64,000 nt of DNA from Zeugodacus cucurbitae. Lineage: Eukaryota > Arthropoda > Insecta > Diptera > Tephritidae. The position numbers were made by a program, and so were the translations under genes. Positions 12,519 through 24,600 of this stretch are shown here, one piece after another. Location: the NCBI RefSeq assembly GCF_028554725.1, contig NC_071668.1:4675501-4739500 (forward strand), read 5' to 3'. The stretch's first letter is position 1. Each line of letters begins with the position of its first letter. A model generated the notes under the pieces. That model made no database searches. It was not told the DNA's origin and saw nothing but the letters and a program-made list of their open reading frames with translations.

Positions 12519-12668
12519 ATGTCAGCTCCTAACAACAATAACTACAATTCAGAGATGGAAGCGGCAAACACCGCGCATCAGCAGCAAACGGAAGTGACAA
12601 TGGCGGCAGGTGCAAATGTTGTTGATAATGTAAATCCGGCGCTGACATTCAGCTACTTAAGTCATTAG
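12519..12668 (+). CDS. Candidate host 5' coding exon (unrecognised)
   Basis: A 49-codon frame starts MSAPNNNNYNSEMEAANTAH and ends at a TAG at 12666. Its composition (Asn, Gln, Ala-rich, balanced codons) resembles N-termini of fly proteins better than the surrounding AT-rich frames do. The preceding 200 bp are rich in AAGCAG and CAAAC words, as in insect 5' leaders. GCAG|GTGCAA near 12607 could be a splice donor, in which case the coding part ends earlier. No family is recognised and no downstream exon is identified. A chance frame is quite possible. Confidence 0.3.
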   Translation: MSAPNNNNYNSEMEAANTAHQQQTEVTMAAGANVVDNVNPALTFSYLSH

Positions 12669-14488
12669 AGACTGAGAAGAGCAGCATAAGCGAAGGCGAA
12701 TGTGATAGCTTGTGCGTTTGAGTATAGAAATCAAGCCAAACGCGTCTACCTACGTCAAGCGGATCAAATCAATGCAAATTCGCAAAATGCAAACGCGAAT
12801 AAAATAGCAAATGGAAAGTGTGCAAATTTAATATGTTAAATATAGCCACAAATGGAGCGGCCCCCGAGCGTTACAAGTTGTAACGGGTAACATAAAAGTT
12901 TCATGGTATCACATTACACTTGCGATTACATTTATTGTGCTGCTAAGTAATTTCACTTTTTTTCATGCTTTTTAAAAAAAACATAGCACGCAGTTGGGGG
13001 TGGTGCGCGTGATGCTCTTAGAAGAAAGTAAGTTTTTAAGGAGGAAAAATAGTTGAATTTAAATTTAAATTTTTTATTCATTGTTGAATATTACTGCAGC
13101 GCTATAAGTATTTGAAAAGACATGCTTTTATAGTTATTTTTTGAATAGTACCTGAAGTATACTTTTTGAATTAAATATGAAGTAAGAGAATTGAGAGTTA
13201 TTGGAAATGCGCCTGCATGTAGGCAGTGATTTATTTACTTAATATATTCTTGATATTTATTTAATAGCATACATTTAGGGTAATATTTAAAATGCTTCTA
13301 CGGTTAATTATCAAAAAGAATCAAAACAAATACGAAAAATTCATAAATTGTACATAAACTAATTCCAAATAAATAACAACTAATTTAGTTTATATTATTA
13401 AAAATATTATTAAAAATATTCCCACTCTCATTTCTGCACTTTTCAACTCACTAATTATCTGCTAACGAATCCACACCCTTTAAATTAACTACTGATCACT
13501 TAATTAAATATATTTTCGCAAACATTAATTACACCTTATTTAAACAACTCACACTTCACCCTTCTATCTTTGAAAATCAGCAAAGTTTCGTAAGCTTCAC
13601 TTTCAAATAAGTTTAATATAAGTTTAACTGACTAAAAGTGACTTTATTTATTCGCACAATTTGCGCGTCGTATTGCCAATAATGATATCAAACACAGATA
13701 CTTATATTCACAGATACGGAGTTGAGACAGCTATAAGCAGCAGTTGCTCAAACGTTCTGCAAAGTTTCGTGAGTGTAAATTGGATTGGATTGAATTGGAT
13801 TGCGCGAAAACTCAAAGTGTTAATTAACAACAGTAAAGTTGAGGACGGGCATTAGATGGAACGTTGTTGGTAATTTTTGATATAAAATATTTGCAGAGAT
13901 AGTTTTAGAGATCTGTTGATTATGAATCAAGGGTTGTGTAGAAAGTTGTATGAGTGCAGGCAGTGTTTCATTAAGAAACGAAATAATTTGATTGCAAAAA
14001 TGAATAGGAAAATCTGGTAAAAATATATTAAATGGAAAAATAAAATACGGAGCACACTTCTCCACTTAATTTTGAAAGTGTTTTCGTCCTCTTTGTGTAT
14101 CATATTTTCCCTTTTTTTCAGCGCTTTTAAAGGAAGATACTATAGCAGTTAATCGCACATAATTTTTACTTCAGCCAAAGGTTGTCAACTTATCAATTCA
14201 AAACAATTTTTGAAAATCTTTCCGCCGCTACAACAACAACAAGTTCCACAATGACACTGGCTTGGTAGTCATTTTTGCTTACCCAATCTAATTGATGTAA
14301 AAATTTTAATTTGTCTCTAGAGAAAAGACAAACAGTAGTGATCGTTAAAGTGTCTCGGATAGACCAAATCTTGATTGCAAACGATTGAAGTTTTTTAACA
14401 GACTCTTCTCATCTTATGTTAAGGGTGAAGGACACAAAATCTTTATAAGCCGCTTTTTGACAGTCTTTGAAAGTGAAATAGAGATTTT
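12669..14488. other. Non-coding interval
   Basis: Mostly AT-rich. Short near-palindromic words around 13390-13410 (TTAAAAATATTATTAAAAA) are of no clear meaning. Frames at 13661 (+) and 13820 (-) are short and without features. Confidence 0.5.
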
Positions 14489-15170
14489 TTAAGGGGTTAG
14501 AGGTAGTAGAGACACGAAAAAATTAGAATTTTCATTTTTTTTTTTTTTTTTTTGCTATTAAATCATGTTATTTTACAAAAGTAATAATATGGCATTATTA
14601 TACAATGTTTTGACTTAAAGTCACGAAAATTTGAAAAAATCGTTTATAATTTCCAAAGTTATTGCAGTCTGTGTTGACACAGTTTCAAAAAAGGTCCTTG
14701 CAGTGGCAATCATAAGTCCTTGGAGATTCATTTAAACTCAATCGGATAAAAATTGGTTTTATAAATAGATAATCCTGGGGCTGATCGAAGCTTTTTTCAA
14801 AAATTAACAAAATTGCGATCTCAACAAATTTTTTTCTAGATTTTCCGGAAAAATTTTTGAAAAAAAAATCCTTCGATCAGGCCTGAGTTTATTATGTATT
14901 CTAAAAATGTAGAAATTTCATTAAAATCTACCAAGCGGTTTTCGAGTTACAGTTGTTACCAGTTCAAAAAACATAGTTTTGAGAAAAACGCATTTAAAGA
15001 TTCACACTAGCGTTTTGGAGTGCCCGAGCGATCTTTGTTATTTGTCGAATAACTCGAAAAGTTATTATCGGATCATCTTCAAATTTACAAAGAATATTTT
15101 TAATAATCATTTTAACGAAAATGCAAAAAAGAATATTTTTTGAAAATCCTGACTACCTCCAACCTCTTAA
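14489..15170. mobile_element. TTAA-flanked inverted-repeat element, copy C
   Basis: The left end is TTAAGGGGTTAGAGGTAGT. The right end, on the opposite strand, is TTAAGAGGTTGGAGGTAGT (17 of 19). Length is about 682 bp with TTAA at 14489-14492 and 15167-15170. The interior holds GAGAAAAACGCATTTAAAG near 14983, a motif shared with copies D and E. Non-coding. Confidence 0.8.
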
Positions 15171-15953
15171 TACAGAAAATGGTGTTTTAGGTTGAGGAAA
15201 CTAGTGAGGTGGGCAGATCTGATGTAAGTTTATATATTTTTAAGGAAATATGTATAATATGTACTATAAGTATTAATTTTTGTTCAAAAAACTATTTTAT
15301 TTATTAATTGAAGACTTAAAAAAATCAAAAATACAATAGAATACGCAATTGGGGACCTTATTCAGGTACATCTTATAAGTATCTATATATGCATCCTATA
15401 ACAAACCTTCTCAAAACCTACACTTATTCTCTCTACAACACACCAACCTATTTATTTGCCCAAATGTGACACCTGCTTAATAGCATTATATGTTAATAAC
15501 TCAAACAGGAATTTGGAGCAGCACTTGTGCGCGCACCTAATTGTACAAGATAGAAATCAAGCAACAACGCCCCCGAAACCTTTTAGCACGTTTAGCTCGG
15601 CTGACATGCTAATGCATGCAAGTGTGCAGCAGCAGCGACAGCATAAGTGCTAAACCCTTAGGCCTAATTGCAATAAAGCACTTCCATGTCGACACCAACT
15701 CAGCCACAAGGCACATTAACACATTTGTTAATTTGCAACATTTGACAACAACAACAAATACAACTACACGTAGATACTCAAACATAGAAAGAGACACACA
15801 AACTAAGCAACAGACACATACTCACTGAGACAAGCGCATATTTGTGTATAAACTAAGCAGCCGCAGCCTATAAACATCAATTACATACAAGCGGCAAGCA
15901 TGCGCCTCCACCTACTTCCACCAACAGCAACACAGCATACAGTCACATTACCG
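15171..15953. other. Non-coding interval
   Basis: AT-rich to about 15450, then CA-rich sequence with CAACAACAAC words near 15745. Short frames on both strands at 15456-15828 overlap each other and show no family features. Confidence 0.45.
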
Positions 15954-16232
15954 CTACTTATGACACCAGCCAATGCAAACCGCAAAATAATTTAAACAAA
16001 TTATCGGAGAACAAGAAGCTGCCACCAACACCCAACTCTGAGCTGAAGCAACCATGGCTGTCAACACACAGGGGGAGCACATTTGAAGGTTACGCGCTGC
16101 TCTGGAGATGTGTTTACCGTTAGCATGTTGTGCGCGTAGGCGCGATTGTCGTTTGCTATTGTTGATATTAGCATTTGGGGCTGAATGTGTTGTGCTGCTG
16201 CTGCTGCTGCTGCCGTTGTTCCTGTGTGTCAT
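15954..16232 (-). CDS. Candidate minus-strand host exon (unrecognised)
   Basis: Reading the minus strand from 16232, a frame begins MTHRNNGSSSSSSTTHSAP and continues with basic, Asn/Ser/Gln-containing residues for about 45 codons, then becomes less protein-like. The poly-Ser run is encoded by the GCTGCTGCTG tract. On the minus strand AACG|GTAAAC, near 16111-16120, could be a splice donor close to where protein-like composition fades. Upstream (16250-16620) is CAA-rich on this strand, as in fly 5' leaders. No homologue is recognised and the plus-strand frame here is equally open, so this is tentative. Confidence 0.22.
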   Translation of the reverse strand: MTHRNNGSSSSSSTTHSAPNANINNSKRQSRLRAQHANGKHISRAARNLQMCSPCVLTAMVASAQSWVLVAASCSPIICLNYFAVCIGWCHK

Positions 16233-16850
16233 CTTTCAGAGCGTTTTCAATTATGCGACACTAAGCCGCGCTTTATTTGCGCCCAAAACTACTTACAACA
16301 CAAGGTCACCCACTCGCTAGCTGCTGCCACAAGGCGCCCATTAAAGTGGGGAACTGAGCGCAGGGAGAATCATGCTTTCCAAGAAACCGCTAAACTCAGG
16401 CAGGCAAGGAGGCAGACAGCAGTGTTAACTGTTGTTGACTATATTTACATTCAATGTCAACTGTGTCTTCGCTTTCTTCTTTTTGGTGTAACACTTGTGT
16501 ATTTTGCTTTTGTTGTTGTTGTGCTAATATATTTTTCTGTTGTTGTTGTAGTGATTGTGTATTCTTCTGTTGTTGTTATTTTTGTGTATTTTTATTTTAT
16601 TGTTGTTGCGCTTGTTGTGTGCACATATTTGTTTGCGCGTTTCGCTGTGTTGTCTTCTGGCGCATGTTCGGAGCTGCCACCAGCAGTCAGTCGCTGCGAG
16701 CACTTTGTTTACCTTGTTGGCAATTTGTTTGTGGCAAGTTGTGGCATAGGGCTATTTTTGGTTTTGTTACTCCTATTTTTTGCTTTGCTTTTTGGTTTTT
16801 GGTTTAGCTGTCAAGACAATGGCACCCGCGTCTAAACATGTCAAAGTCAA
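16233..16850. repeat. GTT/CAA trinucleotide-rich tract
   Basis: Dense GTTGTTGTTG words occur between about 16500 and 16620, giving open frames of poly-Val, poly-Cys or poly-Leu on the plus strand. A 216-codon plus-strand frame spanning it is a product of this low complexity. It could be a leader of a minus-strand transcript or simple-repeat DNA. Confidence 0.6.
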
Positions 16851-17302
16851 CATTGTAAATTGGCACTTGCATGCGATATGTGCGCGACACATGAGCACCT
16901 GTAAATAAGTGGCGTACACATATTTGTCAACAAACACTTTGGAATTGAAAAGTGCTCCGTTTGGTCTCATATTTTCTCTTTCTTTTTTTTTTGTTAAATA
17001 TGCGCCGACTTGTTTTGACATCTAAACTTGGTAGACGACACGGCTGGATTTTTGGCTGATATACCAAATATAATATATTCTGAAATTTAATAAAGGTGTT
17101 GGTTTACAATAAAACATCGCTGAAATGTGGTAGATATATCACCACCAAAGGGTATTTATTCCCAATTTTTATTTGAATAACTTCTTCCTCTAATTCTGGA
17201 ACTGAAACAGCGCATGACTCTGCAAAGGTATGTATTCCTTAAACACATAGGAGTAAAAGCTTACACCTATCTAGAGTTTAAAAAAAATATTTTTTTTTTA
17301 CA
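16851..17302. other. Non-coding interval
   Basis: Mixed then AT-rich sequence before element copy D. Nothing recognised. Confidence 0.45.
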
Positions 17303-18026
17303 TTAAGGGGTCACATGGGTTTTGACGGGTAAAAAAGGCATATTTTTAGTATTCTTTATGTAAAAAATTATTTATTTAGTTCAAACTCGTTTCTGTCTTA
17401 TAGATACATATTTAATGAATAATTTCTGAAATTAAAAAAAAATTTAACTCCTCCATTGTGACGCGATTTCCGGTGACCCCTCGCAAAAAAGGTGCGTCCG
17501 CGTTGTCAGCATAACTCCTGACAGGATCGTCCAAAAGAAAAAAAAAAAACAAAAATTAGGTGAGACCATAAACTCGTGCTTGAACGAAGGAAACACAAAA
17601 AAAAGAAAAATTGGAATTTGGGCAAATTTGTGCATTTTTCCAAAAAAATAAAAAAATTTGCCAAATTGGCTTGACATTTTGTTTTTTTTTTTTTAATAGT
17701 TTTAATTGAAAAAAAATTAAATCCTTCGTTCAAGCACGAGTAAATTGTATCTCGAACACCTGTACAAAATTTAATCAAGATCGGTTGAGTAGTTTTCGAG
17801 AACACATGACAACCGACTTTGAAAACACGGTTCCGAGAAAAACGCGTTCAAAGTTTTGAGTAACAATAATGCCTGATTTGGAGCGCACACCTTCAAAAGG
17901 CTGTATCTCCGAAATTATTATTCGGATTGATTTGAAAATTTAGTAAAATATTCTTGAGATGTTGTAAAAATTAATAAGCCAAAAAACAAAAAAAATCGAT
18001 TTTTTGAAACCACGAAACCCATGTAA
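17303..18026. mobile_element. TTAA-type inverted-repeat element, copy D (right end decayed)
   Basis: The left end is TTAAGGGGTCACATGGGTTT. The right arm, on the opposite strand, contains TTACATGGGTTTCG, matching the inner left arm, but the last bases before the expected TTAA are degenerate. The interior includes CCGAGAAAAACGCGTTCAAA near 17834 and CGGATTGATTTGAAAATTTA near 17932, both with counterparts in copy C. Overlapping minus-strand frames at 17444-17805 are AT-driven and Phe/Lys-rich and are not called. Confidence 0.7.
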
Positions 18027-20439
18027 AAGCTTTCTAAAGAGCTAAAAAATAATAAACAACATTTATCTCAAGATAGAAAAGATATTAAAGCGTTTATATG
18101 CATCCCGATAGGCACAGCACTCTCATGGCGTTTAATAAGTTTTAAAAGATCCTCAAAATTACTTATTTACTACTGTCAGTAATACAACTCGCTGAGTTCT
18201 TTATTGCTTTACGAATGAATTTCAAATATTATTATACAATTTTTTTTTGATTTTTTTTTATTAAAAATCCTTTTTGGTGTACATTTTTAGTAAAAAGTTA
18301 ATAATTTCTTTGACAAAAAAATCAAAAAGTGTATAAAATTAGAATTTTATTGCTCAAGATAAATTTTTCCTATCAAAAACCATTTATAAATTTTTTTTCT
18401 TTAAAATAAGTATAATACAGCTTTTTTAATATAGTTTTATAGTTTTTCTCTGTTTTCGCCAAAAAATCTTCATATTAGAAGTTTTTCCACACTCAATACA
18501 CAATAAATGTTACTCATACGCCCCCAACTATTGAATCAAAAAGTTGCTCATACGCACTGGCATGGGCATAAATTAAATTTATATCCAATATATGCTAAAG
18601 AAAACATACCAAATTCATCTATAAACATATATATGCTCCTCTAGGCAATATATATCCAGGGTCTCCTAACATCAGCAATATTTTCCAAATATAGAACTTC
18701 GGCTCAGTCACAAATTGTTATACAAAAGCGTTAAAAAATTGGTATGCCACTCTCAAATAAACGAGGTCTGTTCAAACCCTTCTGCTACCTTGCGGCCATT
18801 TGGTTAATGTGCAAAGATTGCTTTTTAATAGCACAACAACAAAAGCAAAAACAAATTGGGGACAAAATGACAGGAGCATTCATATCTTAATGTCTTCTGG
18901 CCGTCTGTGTCTTCTGCCTTACAGTGTTGGGGTAAAAAATATATATTTTTAGTTGCAGGGTAATATAAACAAATGACCACACTAATGGATGGCACAAAAG
19001 TCACAGAAATTGCTGATGTTTTTATACAAAAATGTGTTTCTATAAATGTTCAAGTTTCCCTTTAGCCCAAAAAACGAAAATACATAAATTTTATTTATTT
19101 ATATCTAAGTGCATATATATGTTTAATACTACAGTTTTGATTTCCAACTCTGCGCACAGCATAACCTATATACACTAGAAAAACCATTTTGTGCCGAAAG
19201 CCGGAGGTCAAGCGGCAACTAACACATACAGAGTCAAAAATACATACAAACATACAATTAATACTCAGTCATCTGAGCGATGCGCTTAATGGCGTAAGCA
19301 TCAAACGCTACGCTACTGTGATGTCTGCTTGTCAATGGCCAACATTCCACGCACACAAACACAGAATCATAGCCGAGTACATACGCCACACACACACACG
19401 CACATAGAGGGCGAGTGTATATAAATGTCAAAGACGACATTTATGTGACAAATAGTTGTCAAACATAACAAGCGCATACCACAAAGTATTTACATAGCTG
19501 CAATGCAACATAACAGCATAACAACAACAACAAACTGATGCACCAAACAACAAACACACACACATACGCACGCACAAATAGAGCAATTTTGTATGGCATG
19601 GGTTTATGTATGTTAACCAACTGAAATTCCCGCTGGCTAAACACCACAACAATAGCAACAAAAGCAACAAAAAATAAGCAAAACTGTAGAAAAAACAACA
19701 AAAACAGTTTAGCAACAACTATGTTTGATGGCAAGAGCCGGTCACGTCCAACGAACCGGAAGATTACGAGCGGCTAGCTGCCTCTGCCTGCTGACTGACT
19801 GCCGAGTTTTGTTTGAGGGATGTTCATAACCCTGTGGCCGAGTCTGTGGCCTCTGCCTGTGTGTTAGCGTTTGAGTTTTACTACTGGCTGACTGCTTTAT
19901 ATATATGCAATTGTTTTTTGGTGAAACTAAGCGCACACATGCCTCACTTGATGTGTCTGTGTGACGGTGTTTCGAATTTACGGTCTGCTGAAACTGTGAA
20001 CAATGAATTTATTAAAGCGTGCAGAGCACGCACCTTTTAAACATCGACGCATTGAAGCTTTCCGCTGACCTAATACCCACCAGCATGTGCAACAGACTCG
20101 AAACTGGCTTTCATCATTTGTGGCCACCCAATTTGACGATAGACAAACGGATTTTTTTTCTTCACAAAATTAATTCATTAGGCAAAGTGGCTAAGCTGGC
20201 AAAAGTGAATAAGGGGATGATTATTGCAGTGGAATTGTTATTTTATAATTTAAAAAATTGCAATATTTATAATTAGTTGTCTTAGAATATTTAGTCCAAC
20301 AAATTTCTTAATATTTAGGTCAATATTTCCATCATTTAGTCGAAGGATGAAGTCTATTCAGTAAATTTTTTCTTTCGGAAAAAATCGATTCGTAAATATT
20401 TATACTCGTTTGAACACACAAGAAGCCCTCGAGTCATGT
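18027..20439. other. Non-coding interval
   Basis: AT-rich to 18500 with many T runs, then CA- and CAA-rich around 19380-19720. A GC-richer block lies at 19740-19870 with CTGACTGACTG and GCCTCTGCCTG words. No protein or RNA gene recognised. Confidence 0.45.
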
Positions 20440-20572
20440 TTGTATATTTTTTTTCGTTCAGATTTTCAGTTTAAATCCGCCACATGGAGCAAGATGAAAA
20501 GCTCACATTTCGTTGCTTTTCGTGAATGCCAAAAAAACACTGAAAAGATAAAGCCTCCGTATACACCATACA

Positions 20573-21562
20573 AAACTAATACGGCTGTGTAAATTGACGT
20601 TGAGCAACACCAAAAGCTCCGTCATGATTGGGAAGGACCTCTCCGAGCCGTTCGATACCAAACGAGGTTTCAGACAAGGTGACTCACTATCGCGCGACTT
20701 CTTTAACCTGATGCTGGAAAAAATTATAAGAGCTGCAGAGCTAAACCGAGAAGGTACAATCTTCTACAAGAGTGTACAGCTCCTGGCGTACGCCGATGAT
20801 ATTGATATCATCGGAAGCAACAACCGCGCCGTTTGTTCTGCTTTTTCCCGCATGGATAAGGAGGCGAAGCGAATGGGTCTGGAGGTGAATGAGGACAAGA
20901 CGAAATATCTCCTGTCATCAAACAAACAGTCGGCGCATTCGCGTCTTGGCTCCCACGTCACTGTTGACAGTCATAACTTCGAGGTCGTAGATAATTTCGT
21001 ATACCTGGGAACCAGCATCAACAACACGAACAATGTCAGCCTCGAAATCCAGCGCAGAATAACTCTTGCCAACAGGTGCTACTTTGGACTGAGTAGGCAA
21101 TTGAACAGTAAAGTCCTCTCTCGACGAACCAAAATCAAGCTCTACAAGTCGCTTATCATTCCCGTCCTGCTTTACGGTGCAGAAGCTTGGACGATGTCAA
21201 CATCAGATGAGACGACACTAGGAGTTTTCGAGAGGAAAATTTTGCGCAAGATTTATGGTCCTCAGAACATTGGCAACGGCGAATACCGCAGACGATGGAA
21301 CGATGAGCTGTACGAGTTATACGACGACATTGACATAGTTCAGCGAATAAAAAGACAGCGGCTACGCTGGCTAGGTCATGTTGTCCGAATGGTGTTTGAT
21401 GCAGTACCCGCCGGAGGAAGCCGAGGAAGGGGAAGGCCTCCACTCCGTTGGAGGGACCAGGTGGAGAGCGACCTGGTTACACTTGGGATCTCCAACTGGC
21501 GCCGAGCTGCGAAGGAGAGAGACAGGTGGCGCACTATCGTCGATTCGGCTATAACCGGCTAA
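20573..21562 (+). pseudogene. Truncated RTE reverse transcriptase
   Basis: The frame is open from the insertion point (KLIRLCKLTLSNTKSS) to a TAA at 21560. It lacks the endonuclease and the first half of reverse transcriptase. It retains RGFRQGDSLS, the catalytic YADDIDII box and the C-terminal domain ending in RGRGRPPLRW. Relative to the copy at 39241 it has an in-frame 24-bp deletion near 21391 that removes the eight residues EENTPALK. A real start codon is absent because the element is 5'-truncated. Such truncation is normal for target-primed integration, and the copy cannot move on its own. The open frame suggests a recent insertion. Confidence 0.9.
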
Positions 21563-21590
21563 ACGGTTGCAACGCCAATCACATACATAC
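20573..21590 (+). mobile_element. RTE-type non-LTR retrotransposon, 5'-truncated copy 1
   Basis: The 1018-bp insertion is flanked by a 12-bp direct repeat, ATACACCATACA, at 20561-20572 and 21591-21602, a target-site duplication. It starts inside the reverse transcriptase region and ends 28 bases after the stop codon with an ACAT-repeat tail, as RTE elements commonly do. It is closely similar in DNA to the longer copy at 39241. Confidence 0.9.
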
Positions 21591-21862
21591 ATACACCATA
21601 CATGACAATTTCGAGTGACTTGTTCCTTTTTCCAAAAATAAAGAGTGTCTTAAAGGGCCGTCGTTTACCAAGCTTACGAAAACTAGCTGATAGAGCTAAA
21701 GACCAAAAATCGAGTTTGTGAAGTGTTTCGACGAGGCGCTGGCATAAATGCATAACATCGGATCGAGACTATTTGAAAGGCGACAACAGTAATGTAGACG
21801 AATCAATAAAGATTTTTTCAAAAACCAAAAAAATCCCGTTATTTTTTGAACACAGTGCGTAT

Positions 21863-24592
21863 GGCAATAGATGAATCCGGACTCCATTATTTTACTACGG
21901 AGTCCAATGGACAGTCCTCTTAGACTAACGCATGAATCCATGGAACCATTTTCAGTGACTATTTTCAAAGGAAGTCTTCAGCAGCGACACTTGTACAGAA
22001 AAAATATAATTTTTTTCATGAAGATATAATATTCTGTCACAATTCAATGAAAACGGTGCCAAAATGGCATGAGTAGAGTTTAGAATAGCTCACACATATA
22101 ACATAAATGCTGCTCAATCTTCGATCTTCTTTTCTTCATTCGACATAAGAATACTTGCTAGAGGGAAGGTTATGAAATAGAATCGAATAGTTTAAATATC
22201 AATTTGTTCCATAATAAAAACGATTTTTCCAGTAAGCTTTTGCGATATGTTCAAAAAGAGTTTCAGCCTGGTATATAGTCGTGTTCCAGAAAAGATATAT
22301 CTCCACATCAAGACCTATTAATAGCTGACTAGTAGGCTCGGGCATAGCAGATCAGTGATTGCACTATGGCTTTATATATATATATAATTATGGCTACAAT
22401 CTTGATATGGAAGATTAGACAACAAAATCGTGTCATCAGCTCACAGAGTCTACTTCGAGGCATTACAAATTACTACCTAATCACACTATACAGCATTCAA
22501 GCACAAGCAGTATGAAGTTATTGTAATCCTTGCCAACGCTGCACTTTGCTTTGCTTAAATACACGATTATTTACCGAAAATCTTAGAACTCAATATGCGA
22601 GGCCGAAAATCTGCGCAAATCCACAAAAAACACAAGTGGTCACTTAATACTGTCAAGAACTGCTTACAACTCCCTACTACTAACATGCTAAACGCAACCA
22701 AGGACAAGCATTGAAATAAATGTAAGCGCCGGTAAAATGTAAGGAACGAAAAAATACAAGGGAAATATAAAAAATACAAGAAAAAAACGAGAAAATTCAA
22801 ATAAAATTGAAGGGCAGCATACTATCTCGCTGCGTTCACCTTGCAATGAAAATGGCCCGCAGCAACACTAATACCACATCAAATGTGCACATAATGAAAA
22901 GGGTGCCCGAGTAAACAACAAACAACACATTCATGCTAAATGTGCGTACAGTCACAGACACAGCCTCACTCACTCACTCGCTCACCGAAAGCTGAAAGCT
23001 GTTGCCGCCAAGCGAAATCTGTGCGTGTCCACAAAAAACGATGAAAAGCCATTTGCTGTTCGGTTGGTTTGAGCAAAGAAGGTCAAAATTGGATTTTTAT
23101 TTGCTTAGGATTGCATGGGATTTAAGATTAAGGCTGAACGGTCGGTCACTGCTCATATTCTCATACGTAAATACATACTTACTGCTAAGCTATGTTATGC
23201 TCTCAGTATAAAGTGGTGTATGCATGGTTGTAAGGACCTCAGTTTGACCAGGTTGTGCCCACATGTTGAGAAGACCAACCCGCACGGCAATATTTACACA
23301 CTCAGATGCGAGTCGTTGTTGTTGTTCTTGCTGTATAATACATAATTTAGTATTTGCTAAAGTGTATGTACCGTTAGTGCTTGTCAGCACGCACCAAACA
23401 GCATATGAGCGCCTCACAAGGCACTGCGTCTACAAATACGAGTAGTCGGCACAATCCAATACAATATACTACGCTTGGCCATGCTATGCCTATGCCTATG
23501 TTTACTTCGAGTCAAGCTAATGCGCCCAACCGGACATGGTGAGCCAACATGTCAACGCTTGGCTTGGCTAAATACTCGTATTTACTACTCTCGGTGGGTG
23601 TGTAGCGGTTAGTTTGTTGTTCTTGTTTTTGTAGCTATTTGTAGAAGATTTCTGCTTTTATTTTATTGTCATACAAGTGCGTGTGTGTGTGTTATGTGTT
23701 TAGGGTCACAATGCGGATTAAGCAATTGAAAATGGATTAAATGTGTACAGCCGTGTGCAAATGTATGGCACACACGCACACGCACATACATTGATCACTA
23801 TGGTCTCAAAGCACCGCCTGATATTTGTAAATTTGTTTGCCTCAATTTATTTGCGCACAATCAACAACAAAGCACTCGTGGCACACACTCGGGCACAAGG
23901 TATCAACAATGAATTAGATTTAAATTCCCACGACATTATCTAATGAGTTCAGCTTTGCGTCACAAGCGTCACAATAGTCTCACACACAAATAAGAAAAGG
24001 TTTAACACAAGCTCACACAAGCACACTCAAAGCTTGAAAGACATGTCTTTGCGTAGAAAATTCGTATTTACATTTGACTGACGGCGGCAGGTGTTGCATG
24101 AAGTGCCATTGTAGCGAGTGTTACGAGTGTCCTAAAGTAGTTATTTGAGCTGATGTGAGTGTGGCAAATGTAGGATTTTACTTGCACACACACTATTTAT
24201 ACATACTGATATACCTTATGACATTCATATATGTGTGTGTGTATTTCATTTTATTCGAAGCTTATGCAGAGGATTAGACGCAACTGCGCTCAGTTCAATT
24301 GCTAAGGGGAGTCATGCAGGTGTATTCGAGTGGCTGTGTGTGTGAGAGAGTGTATGTTTGAAGCGAGTATTTGTATATGCAGATTAGAAATAGTATTCAA
24401 GGGTGTATTCCTGAAAGGGTTACTATACCCCACATTTTTTCAAAAAATATATACATATATTTTATCTCAAATATTGACGTATGTATGTCGTTTCATATTG
24501 TCTGAAATTATAGATTTTCAAATCAGCTGATGAATATAGTTCTCGAACATTTTTAGTTGTCGACACTCAGCAGGACGCCACAAATAGGAAGA
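21863..24592. other. Non-coding interval
   Basis: AT-rich with a TATATA run near 22372-22386, CA runs near 22960 and 23765, and GT runs near 23670 and 24235. Short frames at 23002-23445 and elsewhere overlap on both strands and show no domain. No gene recognised. Confidence 0.5.
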
Positions 24593-24600
24593 CTTCATAG
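24593..24600. repeat. 8-bp target duplication, left
   Basis: CTTCATAG, paired with CTTCTTAG at 25108-25115 (7 of 8). An 8-bp duplication is characteristic of hAT transposons. Confidence 0.65.

Larger units (their letters stand above)
20440..21862 (+). pseudogene. Mariner-type transposase relic, split by RTE insertion
   Basis: Two segments, about 20440-20572 and 21591-21862, form the C-terminal half of a mariner-type transposase gene once the retrotransposon and one target copy are set aside. The left part reads SSHFVAFRECQKN then KPPYTPY in one frame. The right part continues SDLFLFPKIKSVLKG after several bases. These correspond to the PPYSPD-type catalytic box and following FLFPK motif of mariner transposases. 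The expected catalytic Asp of that box appears as Tyr. Later stops interrupt the reading frame. The right end carries CCCGTTATTTTTTGAACACA, the inverted repeat also seen at 36856. The left boundary is uncertain. Confidence 0.75.

Noticed and set aside
16185..16835. 216-codon plus-strand frame
   Set aside because: Mostly poly-Ala and poly-Val produced by GCT and GTT repeats, with overlapping frames equally open.
17444..17805. Minus-strand Phe-rich frames
   Set aside because: A and T runs inside element copy D create them.
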